This document shows positions 18,465 through 25,371 of a stretch of DNA of 30,282 bases, piece by piece. Source of the DNA: a virus. A program made the translations under genes and the position numbers. The stretch spans positions 1 through 30,282 of IMG/VR virus record IMGVR_UViG_3300049893_002485. The stretch is one strand, 5' to 3'. Position 1 is the stretch's first letter. Every line of letters begins with the position of its first letter. The notes below the pieces were generated by a model that did no database searches, was not told the origin of the DNA, and saw nothing but the letters and a program-made list of their open reading frames with translations.

Positions 18465-19357
18465 CTACTCTTCCGTTTTAATCGGCTGGTTGAAATCCAG
18501 GCTCAAATCTTCCCCAAAATCTTCACCGAACTGCTCTTTATTTAGAGCTATCTGCTCTTCCATCCACTTTATATTAGCAGGGTCCTTAGACGGATCTTGT
18601 TTCATTTTTGCAGCAGCTTCGGCTTCCGCCGCAGCTTCAGCTGCAGCTTCCTCAGCTTCAAGTTGGGCCGCCCAATCCTCGTTAGCCTTCTCCTTCTCTT
18701 CCTCTATCTTATCATTTTCTTGTTCAGCTTGTTCAACTTGAGCTTTCTTATGCTCCTTAACACTCTGGAATTCATATAGAAGTTCTTCAAAGGAATAGGA
18801 TAAGAGTACTGGATCCTTCATAGGACGTTTCCAGTACTCACACCACCAGCGTATTAGATATAAATGGTATTCACGTTCGCCAGTTAGGGTTCTGGCGTCT
18901 TTTGCGGCGAGGGCTTGTATGTCTGCAAAGACGGAGGTCGACTGAGGCCGCTCTCCGTCTACCCGTTTCCCGAAGGGGTTTCTTTCTCTTTAGAATCAGT
19001 AACCTTCTTGCGGATCTCTGATCTCCACTCATTCTCTAGGTTCTGAATTTCGTCATAGATGGCGATTACAACATTCTCATCTAGAATCTTGCTACCAAAA
19101 TCGAGGTTTGCCCACCAATCCGGCCATTTAACAAGTTTTGCTCGAATGGTAGAAAGAATTTCAGCGATGCCAGCTAAGCTACCAGATGGATTAGCATAAT
19201 CGGCCATCATCCTGGTCTTTTCTAGTTCTTTACTATGCTTTTCAGCCATATTAAGAACGCATTTGGTAACAAATTGTCCTTCGAACTTCTCGCCAGTGGT
19301 ATCGCCCTCTAGGCTAATAGTGAAGGTTCGTTCGTTTTTAGGTAGTGCTCCGTACAT
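18465..19357 (-). CDS. Tail assembly chaperone, long form made by -1 frameshift (297 aa predicted)
   Basis: The short chaperone frame ends at 18959, but the -1 frame is open from just before the slippery site through to a TAG at 18465. Shifting at GGGAAAC (18971-18965) yields 131 residues of the first frame followed by 166 of the second. The bridge begins RVDGERPQSTSVFADIQ and continues through LTGEREYHLYLIRWWCEYWKRP, which reads as coding sequence although it lies upstream of the first ATG of the second frame. The second half ends in an acidic, Ala/Glu-rich coiled coil. The layout equals the lambda G/GT arrangement between tube and tape measure: the long form contacts the tape measure protein and recruits tube subunits, and neither form stays in the virion. 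Confidence 0.88.
18904..18971 (-). promoter_or_regulatory. -1 programmed frameshift signal: GGGAAAC heptamer plus hairpin
   Basis: The heptamer G GGA AAC (18971-18965) sits in the right phase for a -1 slip of tandem tRNAs to GGG AAA. Four bases later an 8-bp perfect stem begins (AGACGGAG at 18960-18953 with CTCCGTCT at 18936-18929) around a 16-base loop. The loop's GCGGC (18951-18947) can pair with GCCGC (18908-18904), which would make an H-type pseudoknot. The zero-frame TAG overlaps the base of the stem. The pseudoknot is an inference; the heptamer and stem are directly visible. Confidence 0.88.
18959..19357 (-). CDS. Tail assembly chaperone, short form (132 aa)
   Basis: This is the zero-frame product, the counterpart of lambda gpG. 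It is a charged, mostly alpha/beta protein (RTFTISLEGDTTGEKFEG, TKCVLNMAEKHSKELEKTR) ending TPSGNG at a TAG two codons past the slippery AAC. An AAGGAG site lies 7 bases upstream of the ATG at 19357, and a candidate TATAAT promoter lies about 35 bases upstream. It follows the third tube-like gene and precedes the tape measure, the usual place for this chaperone. Confidence 0.85.
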   Translation of the reverse strand: MYGALPKNERTFTISLEGDTTGEKFEGQFVTKCVLNMAEKHSKELEKTRMMADYANPSGSLAGIAEILSTIRAKLVKWPDWWANLDFGSKILDENVVIAIYDEIQNLENEWRSEIRKKVTDSKEKETPSGNG

Positions 19358-19389
19358 TCAAATCTCCTTAGAGTTTAATACACAGTCGC

Positions 19390-19395
19390 ATTATA
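19390..19395 (-). promoter_or_regulatory. Candidate -10 element (TATAAT) before the chaperone gene
   Basis: A perfect TATAAT on the minus strand lies in the 61-base gap between the third tube-like gene and the chaperone gene, which is larger than most gaps here. No clear -35 hexamer is seen at normal spacing. Confidence 0.35.
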
Positions 19396-19418
19396 CCTAA
19401 TTATTGTAAAGGTTGTGA

Positions 19419-20027
19419 TTAAAAGAGCTTGGTGAAGCTATCAGCAAGGCCAGCTAAGCCAGTCTTCTCACCATCTCCGCCGCCCGGAGTGTATGGAACG
19501 CCTAGTTCATCTACCCAGCCAAGGGCTTTCCAAGAAAGCTGGATGGTTGATAACTCACCGGCTTGTAGACTTTGCTGTTTACTAGTGATAACTGCTTTAT
19601 TGGTCTTAAAAATAACCTGCCCAGTCATCTGATCGCTGATTTCAATGGTGATATATTTGTGCATCAAGAATGACAATACGTTTGCTTGTACAAGCTGGTC
19701 TTCTGCAGTTGGTCCTTTACCAGGAACATGAAACATGGAGAGTGTTCCATTTACAGATATGCGGGTAGGCATAAGCTCATATGCTACATAGTCGTCGATT
19801 GTGTTATTTTCTTGATATTCTGTGTTTATGGAGTAGTTTACCCCAAACGCAAAACCAAACAATTTATCATTTACTTTGATGATAGCACGTGCTCCGGTCA
19901 TGTAGCGACCGAAGTTGTTTAATGGAGATATAGCACCTACAGCACTCTTTACTAGATTGTCTGCTAATCCAGAAACTACTCCAGAAAGAGTCCCATTCTC
20001 TGTAATTGCGTTCTTTATCTTAGACAT
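19419..20027 (-). CDS. Tail-tube-like protein 3 (202 aa)
   Basis: This is the third and most diverged of three consecutive related proteins. After a ~35-residue N-terminal extension, the core YMTGARAIIKVNDKLFGFA...VNYSI, then MPTRISVNGTLSMFHVPG, aligns with the other two in the order (F/Y)-x-(S/T)-G-x-x-A-x-(I/V/L)-(K/L) ... N/TYxV ... YxVxGxLSxxRY. The C-terminal strands (KYITIEISDQMTGQVIF, LSTIQLSWKALGWVDE) also fit, but lack the 'DC(R)' pair found in the others. The ATG overlaps the upstream stop as TAATG. Tube proteins stack as hexamers inside the sheath; this copy could be the main tube, a terminator-type tube protein or a baseplate initiator. Confidence 0.72.
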   Translation of the reverse strand: MSKIKNAITENGTLSGVVSGLADNLVKSAVGAISPLNNFGRYMTGARAIIKVNDKLFGFAFGVNYSINTEYQENNTIDDYVAYELMPTRISVNGTLSMFHVPGKGPTAEDQLVQANVLSFLMHKYITIEISDQMTGQVIFKTNKAVITSKQQSLQAGELSTIQLSWKALGWVDELGVPYTPGGGDGEKTGLAGLADSFTKLF

Positions 20028-20752
20028 TAACTCAATTCCTGACCTACGCCAGATTTACGAGCAGTAAAGCTATCATCATCTGCGTATCGTGCTCTAAAGG
20101 TTAGATTGAGTGTGGCTACTCCGCGCTTATTAAGCTGAAAATCCATTTCCTCAAATCTACAGTCGCGTAATACAACTACAGGCGTCTCATTTTTACCTGC
20201 GCCGCTGGTGTCAGGCACAAGACCATCATCGATTGCATCTAGCACTGATTGTCCAAAATCTTGTAGTGCCTGACCCACATTTTTAGGGTTCCAATTCTTA
20301 CTTTTACCTAATTCACCCGGTGATGGTATTTGTTGACGAATTTCAATATCAAACATCTTAGATTGAAACATGCGTGAAGGATTGAAGTTTTCGTTTGGAG
20401 CTCCATCAAATTGACCATCAGAAGATGGAAGACCTAGCGCTGATCCGATGGCTCCACCGAATGACGCCATGCCATAACTTCCTATACCGTTACCCTTGTT
20501 GTTGACATTATCTGGAGAGTGGTTGCTGAAATAACCTTGCAAACCTCTTCCATATCTAATAATCGACAGGGTTCCAGTTACATCATAGGAAAGAGGCTGG
20601 ACTACTTCTACCTCAAATCTCCCTAATACCCTAGGTGCAGCATTCTTGGCGGAGACTCTATAAGTAACATTGGTAGCATATGCCACGGTCTTGCCGTTAA
20701 GCAAAATCCGGGCATTGCCACCAGTTAAGAAGAATGGAGTTTTACCAGCCAT
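20027..20752 (-). CDS. Tail-tube-like protein 2 (241 aa)
   Basis: The N-terminal region FLTGGNARILLNGKTVAYATNVTYRV ... QPLSYDVTGTLSIIRYGRG matches protein 1 nearly position by position. The C-terminal half carries KMFDIEIRQQ, then VVLRDCRFEEMDFQLNKRGVATLNLTF, matching FDMEIFQS, IHDCRVTRR and LSKRGVMVDSY of protein 1. It holds a ~50-residue insert (around PSSDGQFDGAPNENF and the SPGELGKSKNW region) absent from protein 1. An AGGAGA site precedes the ATG, but it lies in a perfect palindrome that could hide it. It is probably a tail tube or tube-associated structural protein. Confidence 0.75.
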   Translation of the reverse strand: MAGKTPFFLTGGNARILLNGKTVAYATNVTYRVSAKNAAPRVLGRFEVEVVQPLSYDVTGTLSIIRYGRGLQGYFSNHSPDNVNNKGNGIGSYGMASFGGAIGSALGLPSSDGQFDGAPNENFNPSRMFQSKMFDIEIRQQIPSPGELGKSKNWNPKNVGQALQDFGQSVLDAIDDGLVPDTSGAGKNETPVVVLRDCRFEEMDFQLNKRGVATLNLTFRARYADDDSFTARKSGVGQELS

Positions 20753-20757
20753 TAACT

Positions 20758-20773
20758 TCTCCTAATTAGGAGA
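20758..20773 (-). promoter_or_regulatory. Perfect 16-bp palindrome over stop codon and ribosome site
   Basis: TCTCCTAATTAGGAGA is exactly self-complementary. It contains both the stop codon of tube-like gene 1 (TAA at 20768-20766) and the AGGAGA ribosome site of tube-like gene 2. Folding in mRNA would pair the ribosome site, so translation of gene 2 may depend on ribosomes finishing gene 1. Confidence 0.5.
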
Positions 20774-21323
20774 GGTCAGTTAACTTAGATCCGCTGGTCG
20801 ATACATCAACTGCTACACCGGAATCGGTGTCACCAGCCAAGATACCAACAAACGCATAAGAGTCAACCATAACCCCACGTTTGCTTAGCGCAGAGGTGCG
20901 CCGAGTAACGCGGCAGTCGTGAATCTTGAACAAGCTATTCTGATTGGTCTCAGTCGTGTCGCTTGCGGTTGCAGATGTTGATTGGAAGATCTCCATATCA
21001 AACGTTGAAGAAGACAATACGCGACCTGGATCTAATTGGGTTCCAACTCGGTTGTCACCGCCTAGTTCATCTGCTGGGTTACCATTTGCACTACCGCTGG
21101 CAGGCTTGATAACTTTGGTGTAACGGATAACTGAGAACGATCCGTTTACGCTATATGCGATAGGTTCATATGCTTTAACTTCATATGAGCCGATAGCCTC
21201 GATTGGTACAGTAGCCATATCTACTGTGTAATTTAGATCCGTGCAGTAAGCCAACGTTTTACCGTCGAGCTTAACCCGCGCGTTCGCGCCTGACACAAAT
21301 CCTGGTTTCATTCCTACTGCCAT
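20766..21323 (-). CDS. Tail tube protein, copy 1 (185 aa)
   Basis: This is the shortest and most compact of the three tube-like proteins, and it directly follows the sheath gene, the classic place for the major tube protein. The features shared with its neighbours are FVSGANARVKLDGKTLAYC, EPIAYSVNGSFSVIRYTK, STFDMEIFQ, IHDCRVTRR and LSKRGVMV. Several matches to the P2 gpFII / T4 gp19-type tube plan (two beta sheets with a helix and a long hairpin) are plausible, but I cannot confirm the fold. The AGGAG site 9 bases before the ATG is strong. It is transcriptionally separated from the sheath by the terminator at 21417-21461. Confidence 0.78.
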   Translation of the reverse strand: MAVGMKPGFVSGANARVKLDGKTLAYCTDLNYTVDMATVPIEAIGSYEVKAYEPIAYSVNGSFSVIRYTKVIKPASGSANGNPADELGGDNRVGTQLDPGRVLSSSTFDMEIFQSTSATASDTTETNQNSLFKIHDCRVTRRTSALSKRGVMVDSYAFVGILAGDTDSGVAVDVSTSGSKLTDLS

Positions 21324-21398
21324 GTCCTAATCTCCTAATTGGTGTTGCGGTTCACCTTACCTAGACATTTTTTTAAGCCACAACGGCTCAAGCTTAAT

Positions 21399-21404
21399 AT
21401 TATC
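21399..21404 (-). promoter_or_regulatory. Weak candidate -10 element before the tube genes
   Basis: On the minus strand the sequence reads TGTGATAATATT, an extended -10-like TGnGATAAT, between the sheath terminator and the first tube gene. A promoter is expected here because a strong terminator lies just upstream. No -35 is recognisable. Confidence 0.25.
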
Positions 21405-21416
21405 ACAGAAATAGAT

Positions 21417-21461
21417 AAAAAATAAGGCCCCACTAGACTTAACTAGTAGGGCCTTATTTTA
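21417..21461 (-). terminator. Strong intrinsic terminator after the tail sheath gene
   Basis: On the minus strand a 12-bp perfect stem (AAAATAAGGCCC with GGGCCTTATTTT) encloses a G-U pair and a further 5-bp stem (ACTAG/CTAGT) around a 6-base loop. It ends in six consecutive T bases. It starts 10 bases past the sheath stop. The near-symmetry means it might also stop transcription coming from the other side. Confidence 0.9.
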
Positions 21462-21470
21462 ATTAACTAC

Positions 21471-23645
21471 TTAGGCGGTAGCTCGCTGGATAGTGATTTC
21501 GCTTAGGACGAAATCGATACCTTCGACGATCTTGATGGTTACTTCGACATAGATAGTGTTGCCTTGTAGGCGAACTACTAGGTTCTTAAACCCTTGAGGA
21601 GCGTCAGGTGTGCTCACCGTGATGCCTTGGGTTAGGAAGCCATTCAAGACTGTGCTAGCTACACCAGCAATATCAGCTACGGAGACCGTATTCTTCTTAC
21701 CTACGAACACTGCTTCGAGAGAGTTGCGGAAGTTGAATGCAACGATGTCCGCTGCATAGATAACATTACCGCGGTTCCATACGAAGTTTCCGTCACGACC
21801 ATAGGTGGTGTTATCAACTACAACTCGGAATCCACCAGTTTGTGGATTTTCGAGGAAGGTGAGGCCCGACTGGATCGCATCGTCAGTCTGAAGATCTGGG
21901 TCAAAATCTACAACAATGTTTGCATCTGGGGTTGACATCGCCTGTGCAGTCTGGCGGATACCAGAGCAGTTCAAGAACTTAAATGTCATTGGTTCACCGA
22001 TAGGTGCACCGCCACGAGCGCCAGCCATCAAGCACGACAGTGCCCAAGGTTGGAACCACTTAATAACACCAGAAACATCGGTTTGACGAACATCTTGGAT
22101 TAGCAACTGTAGACGACCGTCAGCTAGATCTCCTGCTTTGGTTTTGCAGTTAGCATAGCTATCTTTCAGGGAGAGATATCCTTGACGCTCAGAACGCCTC
22201 TTGGTAGTCTTCATTAGAGAGATGTGTGTCTTCACGGCTTGGTGAATCGCATCAATCGTGTATGTAGACAAAGAATCGGTTAGGCTATCAGCTATATCAT
22301 CCGCTGCATCACGAGAGAACAGAGGAACAATTGCGTTAACATGGAACTTCTCGAATTTCTCAAGAGCTGCAACGATATCCGCAGAGGTGGTTGCACCGCG
22401 TGCGCCACCAGTGAGTAGAGTTTCTGGTAGAGCGTCTGGAAGACCTTTAGCAACTTGGTTCTCAAGTGAGGCCATAGAGCTGAGACTGAAGAAGTCTGCT
22501 ACATCAGAAGCATCTTTCTTAATGCGTGCAGGCTTTGCTCCAGATGGAGACAGAGCGCCAACAGCAGAAACCTGATCTAGATCACTAGGAGATAGTTGGT
22601 TGTAGAGTGAGTTCGAAAGAGAAGCACTCCATCCGCCGTACGAAGCAAGATTAACTTCATCAACCAAATCCTTAAGCGTAGCAAATCCTGCTTTAGGAAG
22701 AGTTTGTGAACCGAGACTGGTCGTAAGAGTGATGTCGCTTGCGCCAATGCTAACAGATGCGCTTGTTGCACCACCTGAGCCATCGTGTCCAAGTTCTAGA
22801 ACAACGTTTCCACCGAGTGAATCGCTCTCAGAAACGCCATCGCGAAGTTGATTTAGGGTAATTGTTGCGCTTGGCTCAACAGCTGGTTTTTTCAAGCCGG
22901 CGGTTAGACCCATATCTGCAAGAGGAGTACCTGTTCCATCGACGAGTTCAAAACTGCGTCCCCAACCTTCTTGATGTTGTGTAGGAGCAGCAGCCATTGC
23001 GATGGTTAGCGTAGAAGCACCAGTTGTTCCACCGGCTGTAAAAGTAAGACCTGCAACTGACCACGATGCTACGTCAGCAGCAAAAGCTGCTTGGCTAGCA
23101 TATGTTCCAGCTACTGCAACAGAAACAGATGCGCCACCATTTACGCGAGCAGTAAAGCTTCCTGCGCTTACTAGTGATTCATCGAATGGAGCAGCTGAAG
23201 CAGCTGAGGCCGGAGTTTCAGAAACAAGGACATTCTTAACAGATACTTTATTGCCGCCAACGCCCCATTCAAGAGCTTGAGCAGTAGCGTATGCTGTTGC
23301 AAGAGCTAGCGAAGCACGAGTAGATGCGTTGGTCTTGTAGAACCAAACAGTCTGTGCACCAGATGGAATCGCTGCATCAGCCGCAGGAGCGAAGAGCATG
23401 CTTGCGCTGTCAGCGATTGGGCCGCTTCTGTATTTAGTGCGGATCGATGAGATCTGATCTGCTGAGAAACGGTTGTTAGCGATATTGACTTCTTGAGCGC
23501 CTGGTGTTCCGGCATCGGCTTCACCTAAGACAGCAATAAGACCAGCAGGACCAAGTGGAAACCCACCGCCTAGATCGATATTCGTCTTAGAGTACGAACC
23601 GGGCTTGAATATTGTAGCGCCGTTGAATGATACATTAATTGCCAT
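21471..23645 (-). CDS. Tail sheath protein (724 aa)
   Basis: This protein has the typical start of contractile tail sheath proteins (MAINVSFNGATIFKPGSYS, then GPAGLIAVLGEADAG). The conserved C-terminal region includes the VVDNTTYGRDGNFVWNRGNVIYAADIVAFNFRN block and closes with GNTIYVEVTIKIVEGIDFV followed by FVLSEITIQRATA. The C-terminal region (residues ~560-724) forms the mesh that links sheath rings. The middle (~150-420) is an Ala/Ser/Gly-rich, surface-exposed insertion, which accounts for the length (many sheaths are 400-660 aa). The protein contracts around the tube to drive injection. AGGAGG lies 8 bases before the ATG, consistent with very high expression, and an extended -10 promoter candidate lies ~40 bases upstream. 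Confidence 0.95.
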   Translation of the reverse strand: MAINVSFNGATIFKPGSYSKTNIDLGGGFPLGPAGLIAVLGEADAGTPGAQEVNIANNRFSADQISSIRTKYRSGPIADSASMLFAPAADAAIPSGAQTVWFYKTNASTRASLALATAYATAQALEWGVGGNKVSVKNVLVSETPASAASAAPFDESLVSAGSFTARVNGGASVSVAVAGTYASQAAFAADVASWSVAGLTFTAGGTTGASTLTIAMAAAPTQHQEGWGRSFELVDGTGTPLADMGLTAGLKKPAVEPSATITLNQLRDGVSESDSLGGNVVLELGHDGSGGATSASVSIGASDITLTTSLGSQTLPKAGFATLKDLVDEVNLASYGGWSASLSNSLYNQLSPSDLDQVSAVGALSPSGAKPARIKKDASDVADFFSLSSMASLENQVAKGLPDALPETLLTGGARGATTSADIVAALEKFEKFHVNAIVPLFSRDAADDIADSLTDSLSTYTIDAIHQAVKTHISLMKTTKRRSERQGYLSLKDSYANCKTKAGDLADGRLQLLIQDVRQTDVSGVIKWFQPWALSCLMAGARGGAPIGEPMTFKFLNCSGIRQTAQAMSTPDANIVVDFDPDLQTDDAIQSGLTFLENPQTGGFRVVVDNTTYGRDGNFVWNRGNVIYAADIVAFNFRNSLEAVFVGKKNTVSVADIAGVASTVLNGFLTQGITVSTPDAPQGFKNLVVRLQGNTIYVEVTIKIVEGIDFVLSEITIQRATA

Positions 23646-23682
23646 TTTGTTGGCCTCCTGATAATTTCAAGTTAGCATTCAT

Positions 23683-23691
23683 ATTATAGCA
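23683..23691 (-). promoter_or_regulatory. Candidate extended -10 promoter of the sheath gene (TGCTATAAT)
   Basis: On the minus strand TGCTATAAT is a full extended -10 match, followed by ATG as in two other gaps. It lies in the 67-base gap before the sheath gene, whose transcript would then end at the strong terminator, giving a single-gene unit. No -35 is evident. Confidence 0.5.
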
Positions 23692-23712
23692 CATTGACTA
23701 ACCTAATATGTG

Positions 23713-23958
23713 TTAAAGTCCAAAAAGCTTCAAACCTTCATCGTACTTAGTAACCGGCTCTTCCTTCTTTAATCCTCGAGCATTAAAATCTGCCCAGATG
23801 ATCTCTTTCAGGTGAGGCCTGAGAGACATGCGCTTATTGAGCATGATCCACCAGTGGTCAAAGCTTTGACGTTCATCAGGAGACGCAGGTTGCGGATTCT
23901 GTTCCCGTTTTGCATCTTCCATCTCTTTGATCTTGCGTTTAAGATTTTTCTCACTCAT
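23713..23958 (-). CDS. Small phage protein of unknown function (81 aa)
   Basis: The first ~25 residues are highly charged (NLKRKIKEMEDAKREQ) and probably a helix or coiled coil. The rest has SFDHWWIMLNKRMSLRPHLKEIIWADFNARGL, with paired tryptophans and basic helices, and ends in a YDEGLKLFGL motif. The W/F-D/N-A-R-G-L pattern reminds me of small proteins seen before sheath genes in other large myoviruses, but I cannot name a family. A GGAG site lies 8 bases before the ATG. It could be a neck, assembly or regulatory protein. Confidence 0.65.
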   Translation of the reverse strand: MSEKNLKRKIKEMEDAKREQNPQPASPDERQSFDHWWIMLNKRMSLRPHLKEIIWADFNARGLKKEEPVTKYDEGLKLFGL

Positions 23959-24000
23959 AGTTTGTCTCCATGTTCTATGATATCTTGCTATACTACTTAA

Positions 24001-24642
24001 TTAAAGGTCGACTTCTTCATCATTAACATTGCTGGCAATAAGGTCTACTTCTATATCTCCGATATCTAGGTATGGTTCGGCATCCCAGAAATTTTGAGTT
24101 AAGCAGCGATATCTTATAGTCCTAACCCAGATATTATCAGCCATTTTAGCTAAATCGCGAGCATTATCTGTAGCGCTAAATGTCGACAATTGCAGACCTA
24201 ATGCCTCAGCCTGACGCTTTCTCTTAAAGAGAATGTAGTTAACTATGTAATACAGCCAGAGAGTTTCATCACCGTTCTTAGAGGACATGATGAGTACATC
24301 TAAATTTACAACGAAGGTATTAACACCGATATCGCCATCGTCACCCATGTCCCAATGGTCGCCTATAGCAGCCTTACTCTCGTCCTCTTGCTCTGAAGAA
24401 AGTCGGATAGCTATCTGTGGCGCCTGCTGTGGGTTGATTGACCAGGCTTGGACTACGGGGATCTCTGTCTGAACAAACCACTTCTTGACATTCTCAATAT
24501 ACTTCTGACCAAAGTCCCGGTTGATTGGGTCAACCGTGTAGTATCTAAATATGTCATCAAGTACATTAGGGTTTTGTTTAAGTATCTGAATACCTTGCCA
24601 AATTATCCTATGTAGAGCTACTTGTGGTATTACATGTGCCAT
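24001..24642 (-). CDS. Putative neck / tail terminator protein (213 aa)
   Basis: This is a mixed alpha/beta protein with an N-terminal helical segment (ALHRIIWQGIQILKQN), a strand region (IAIRLSSEQEDESKAA) and a second part (VNTFVVNLDVLIMSSK, TLWLYYIVNYILFKRKR). A closing set of strands reads WVRTIRYRCLTQNFW followed by DIGDIEVDLIA. The pattern of a helix plus a beta sheet with a late 'D(I)...V' strand is consistent with a tail terminator (gpU / gp15-like), which caps the tube before head joining. The place, two genes upstream of the sheath and after a neck candidate, supports this. It is not a sequence-level recognition. The gap to the upstream gene is 3 bases, with a GGAG site inside that gene's last codons. 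Confidence 0.55.
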   Translation of the reverse strand: MAHVIPQVALHRIIWQGIQILKQNPNVLDDIFRYYTVDPINRDFGQKYIENVKKWFVQTEIPVVQAWSINPQQAPQIAIRLSSEQEDESKAAIGDHWDMGDDGDIGVNTFVVNLDVLIMSSKNGDETLWLYYIVNYILFKRKRQAEALGLQLSTFSATDNARDLAKMADNIWVRTIRYRCLTQNFWDAEPYLDIGDIEVDLIASNVNDEEVDL

Positions 24643-24645
24643 TTG

Positions 24646-25371
24646 TTACTCCATATAAGAGGTGTAATAGGACTGAATCAGCTCTTCTATTGCATCTCTT
24701 GCAGTATCGGTCATCCTTCTATTTAACCCATGAATATAATCAGTCATATCAGCATCTTTCTCTGGTATGACCCAAGACTTCGATGGATCTTGCTTATCTG
24801 AGGCCGTCTTAAACTCCACTCCACCCGCGTTTCCCTTAGAAGTTCCTCGTGAAGTGTGCGCTGCAGAAACCTGTTGAGATAGGTTGGTTCTTAGAGCTTC
24901 AGTAATCCCAAGTTTCCGATTTGCAGCCTGTTGCCTAAGAGCGGCACGAGCTTCATCCATAGCATCCTGTCTTGCCTGTAAAACACTAAACATACTATGT
25001 TCTACCTTGATCTCCTTTTTAGGGATAGGTATAACCTTGTACTTGTGTCCATCTTTGCTGGTCTTAGCATTATTCAATAGCTTTGGCAGCATCTGTTCTG
25101 ATTCTTTAGAATAGTCTAGTGTACCAGAGTGAGTAGATATTCTATATAGACCGTCTGCATCAGGGAGTACTTGGATATCGTCGACGAAGTCATTTGCGCC
25201 TATCTCTAATGCGTAGTCGATTGCTTCGCTTACCGCATTAGATACGATATCTAGCAATATCTCGTTGATATCGCCAGTCGCAGCATCACAGATGTTTTGT
25301 ATATCACTGTTTGGGAGTTGACTTCTCGATAAGGAAAATCGGAGTCTTTCTACTTCAAGCTGGACACTCAT
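24646..25371 (-). CDS. Putative neck / tail completion protein (241 aa)
   Basis: Residues ~35-120 (IVSNAVSEAIDYALEIGANDFVDDIQ, then YRISTHSGTLDY) form a helix followed by a strand. The middle (KYKVIPIPKK) and C-terminal half are highly charged and helical, with RRMTDTARDAIEELIQSYY at the end. The general shape (helix bundle plus basic central strand) is like HK97-gp10-type neck proteins, but I cannot confirm it. It starts directly at the stop of the Nudix gene (TAA followed by ATG) and is followed after 3 bases by the terminator candidate, so these neck genes are co-translated. Confidence 0.5.
   Translation of the reverse strand: MSVQLEVERLRFSLSRSQLPNSDIQNICDAATGDINEILLDIVSNAVSEAIDYALEIGANDFVDDIQVLPDADGLYRISTHSGTLDYSKESEQMLPKLLNNAKTSKDGHKYKVIPIPKKEIKVEHSMFSVLQARQDAMDEARAALRQQAANRKLGITEALRTNLSQQVSAAHTSRGTSKGNAGGVEFKTASDKQDPSKSWVIPEKDADMTDYIHGLNRRMTDTARDAIEELIQSYYTSYME

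Noticed and set aside
18465-18821. 118-aa frame as an independent gene starting at ATG 18821
   Set aside because: No good ribosome site, coding-like sequence continues 48 codons upstream of this ATG, and a canonical slippery site joins it to the previous frame; treated as the second half of the fusion.
21361-21400. Second hairpin (AGCC/GGCT arms) near the sheath terminator
   Set aside because: Arms of only about 4-6 bp and no T run in the right orientation; not a convincing terminator.
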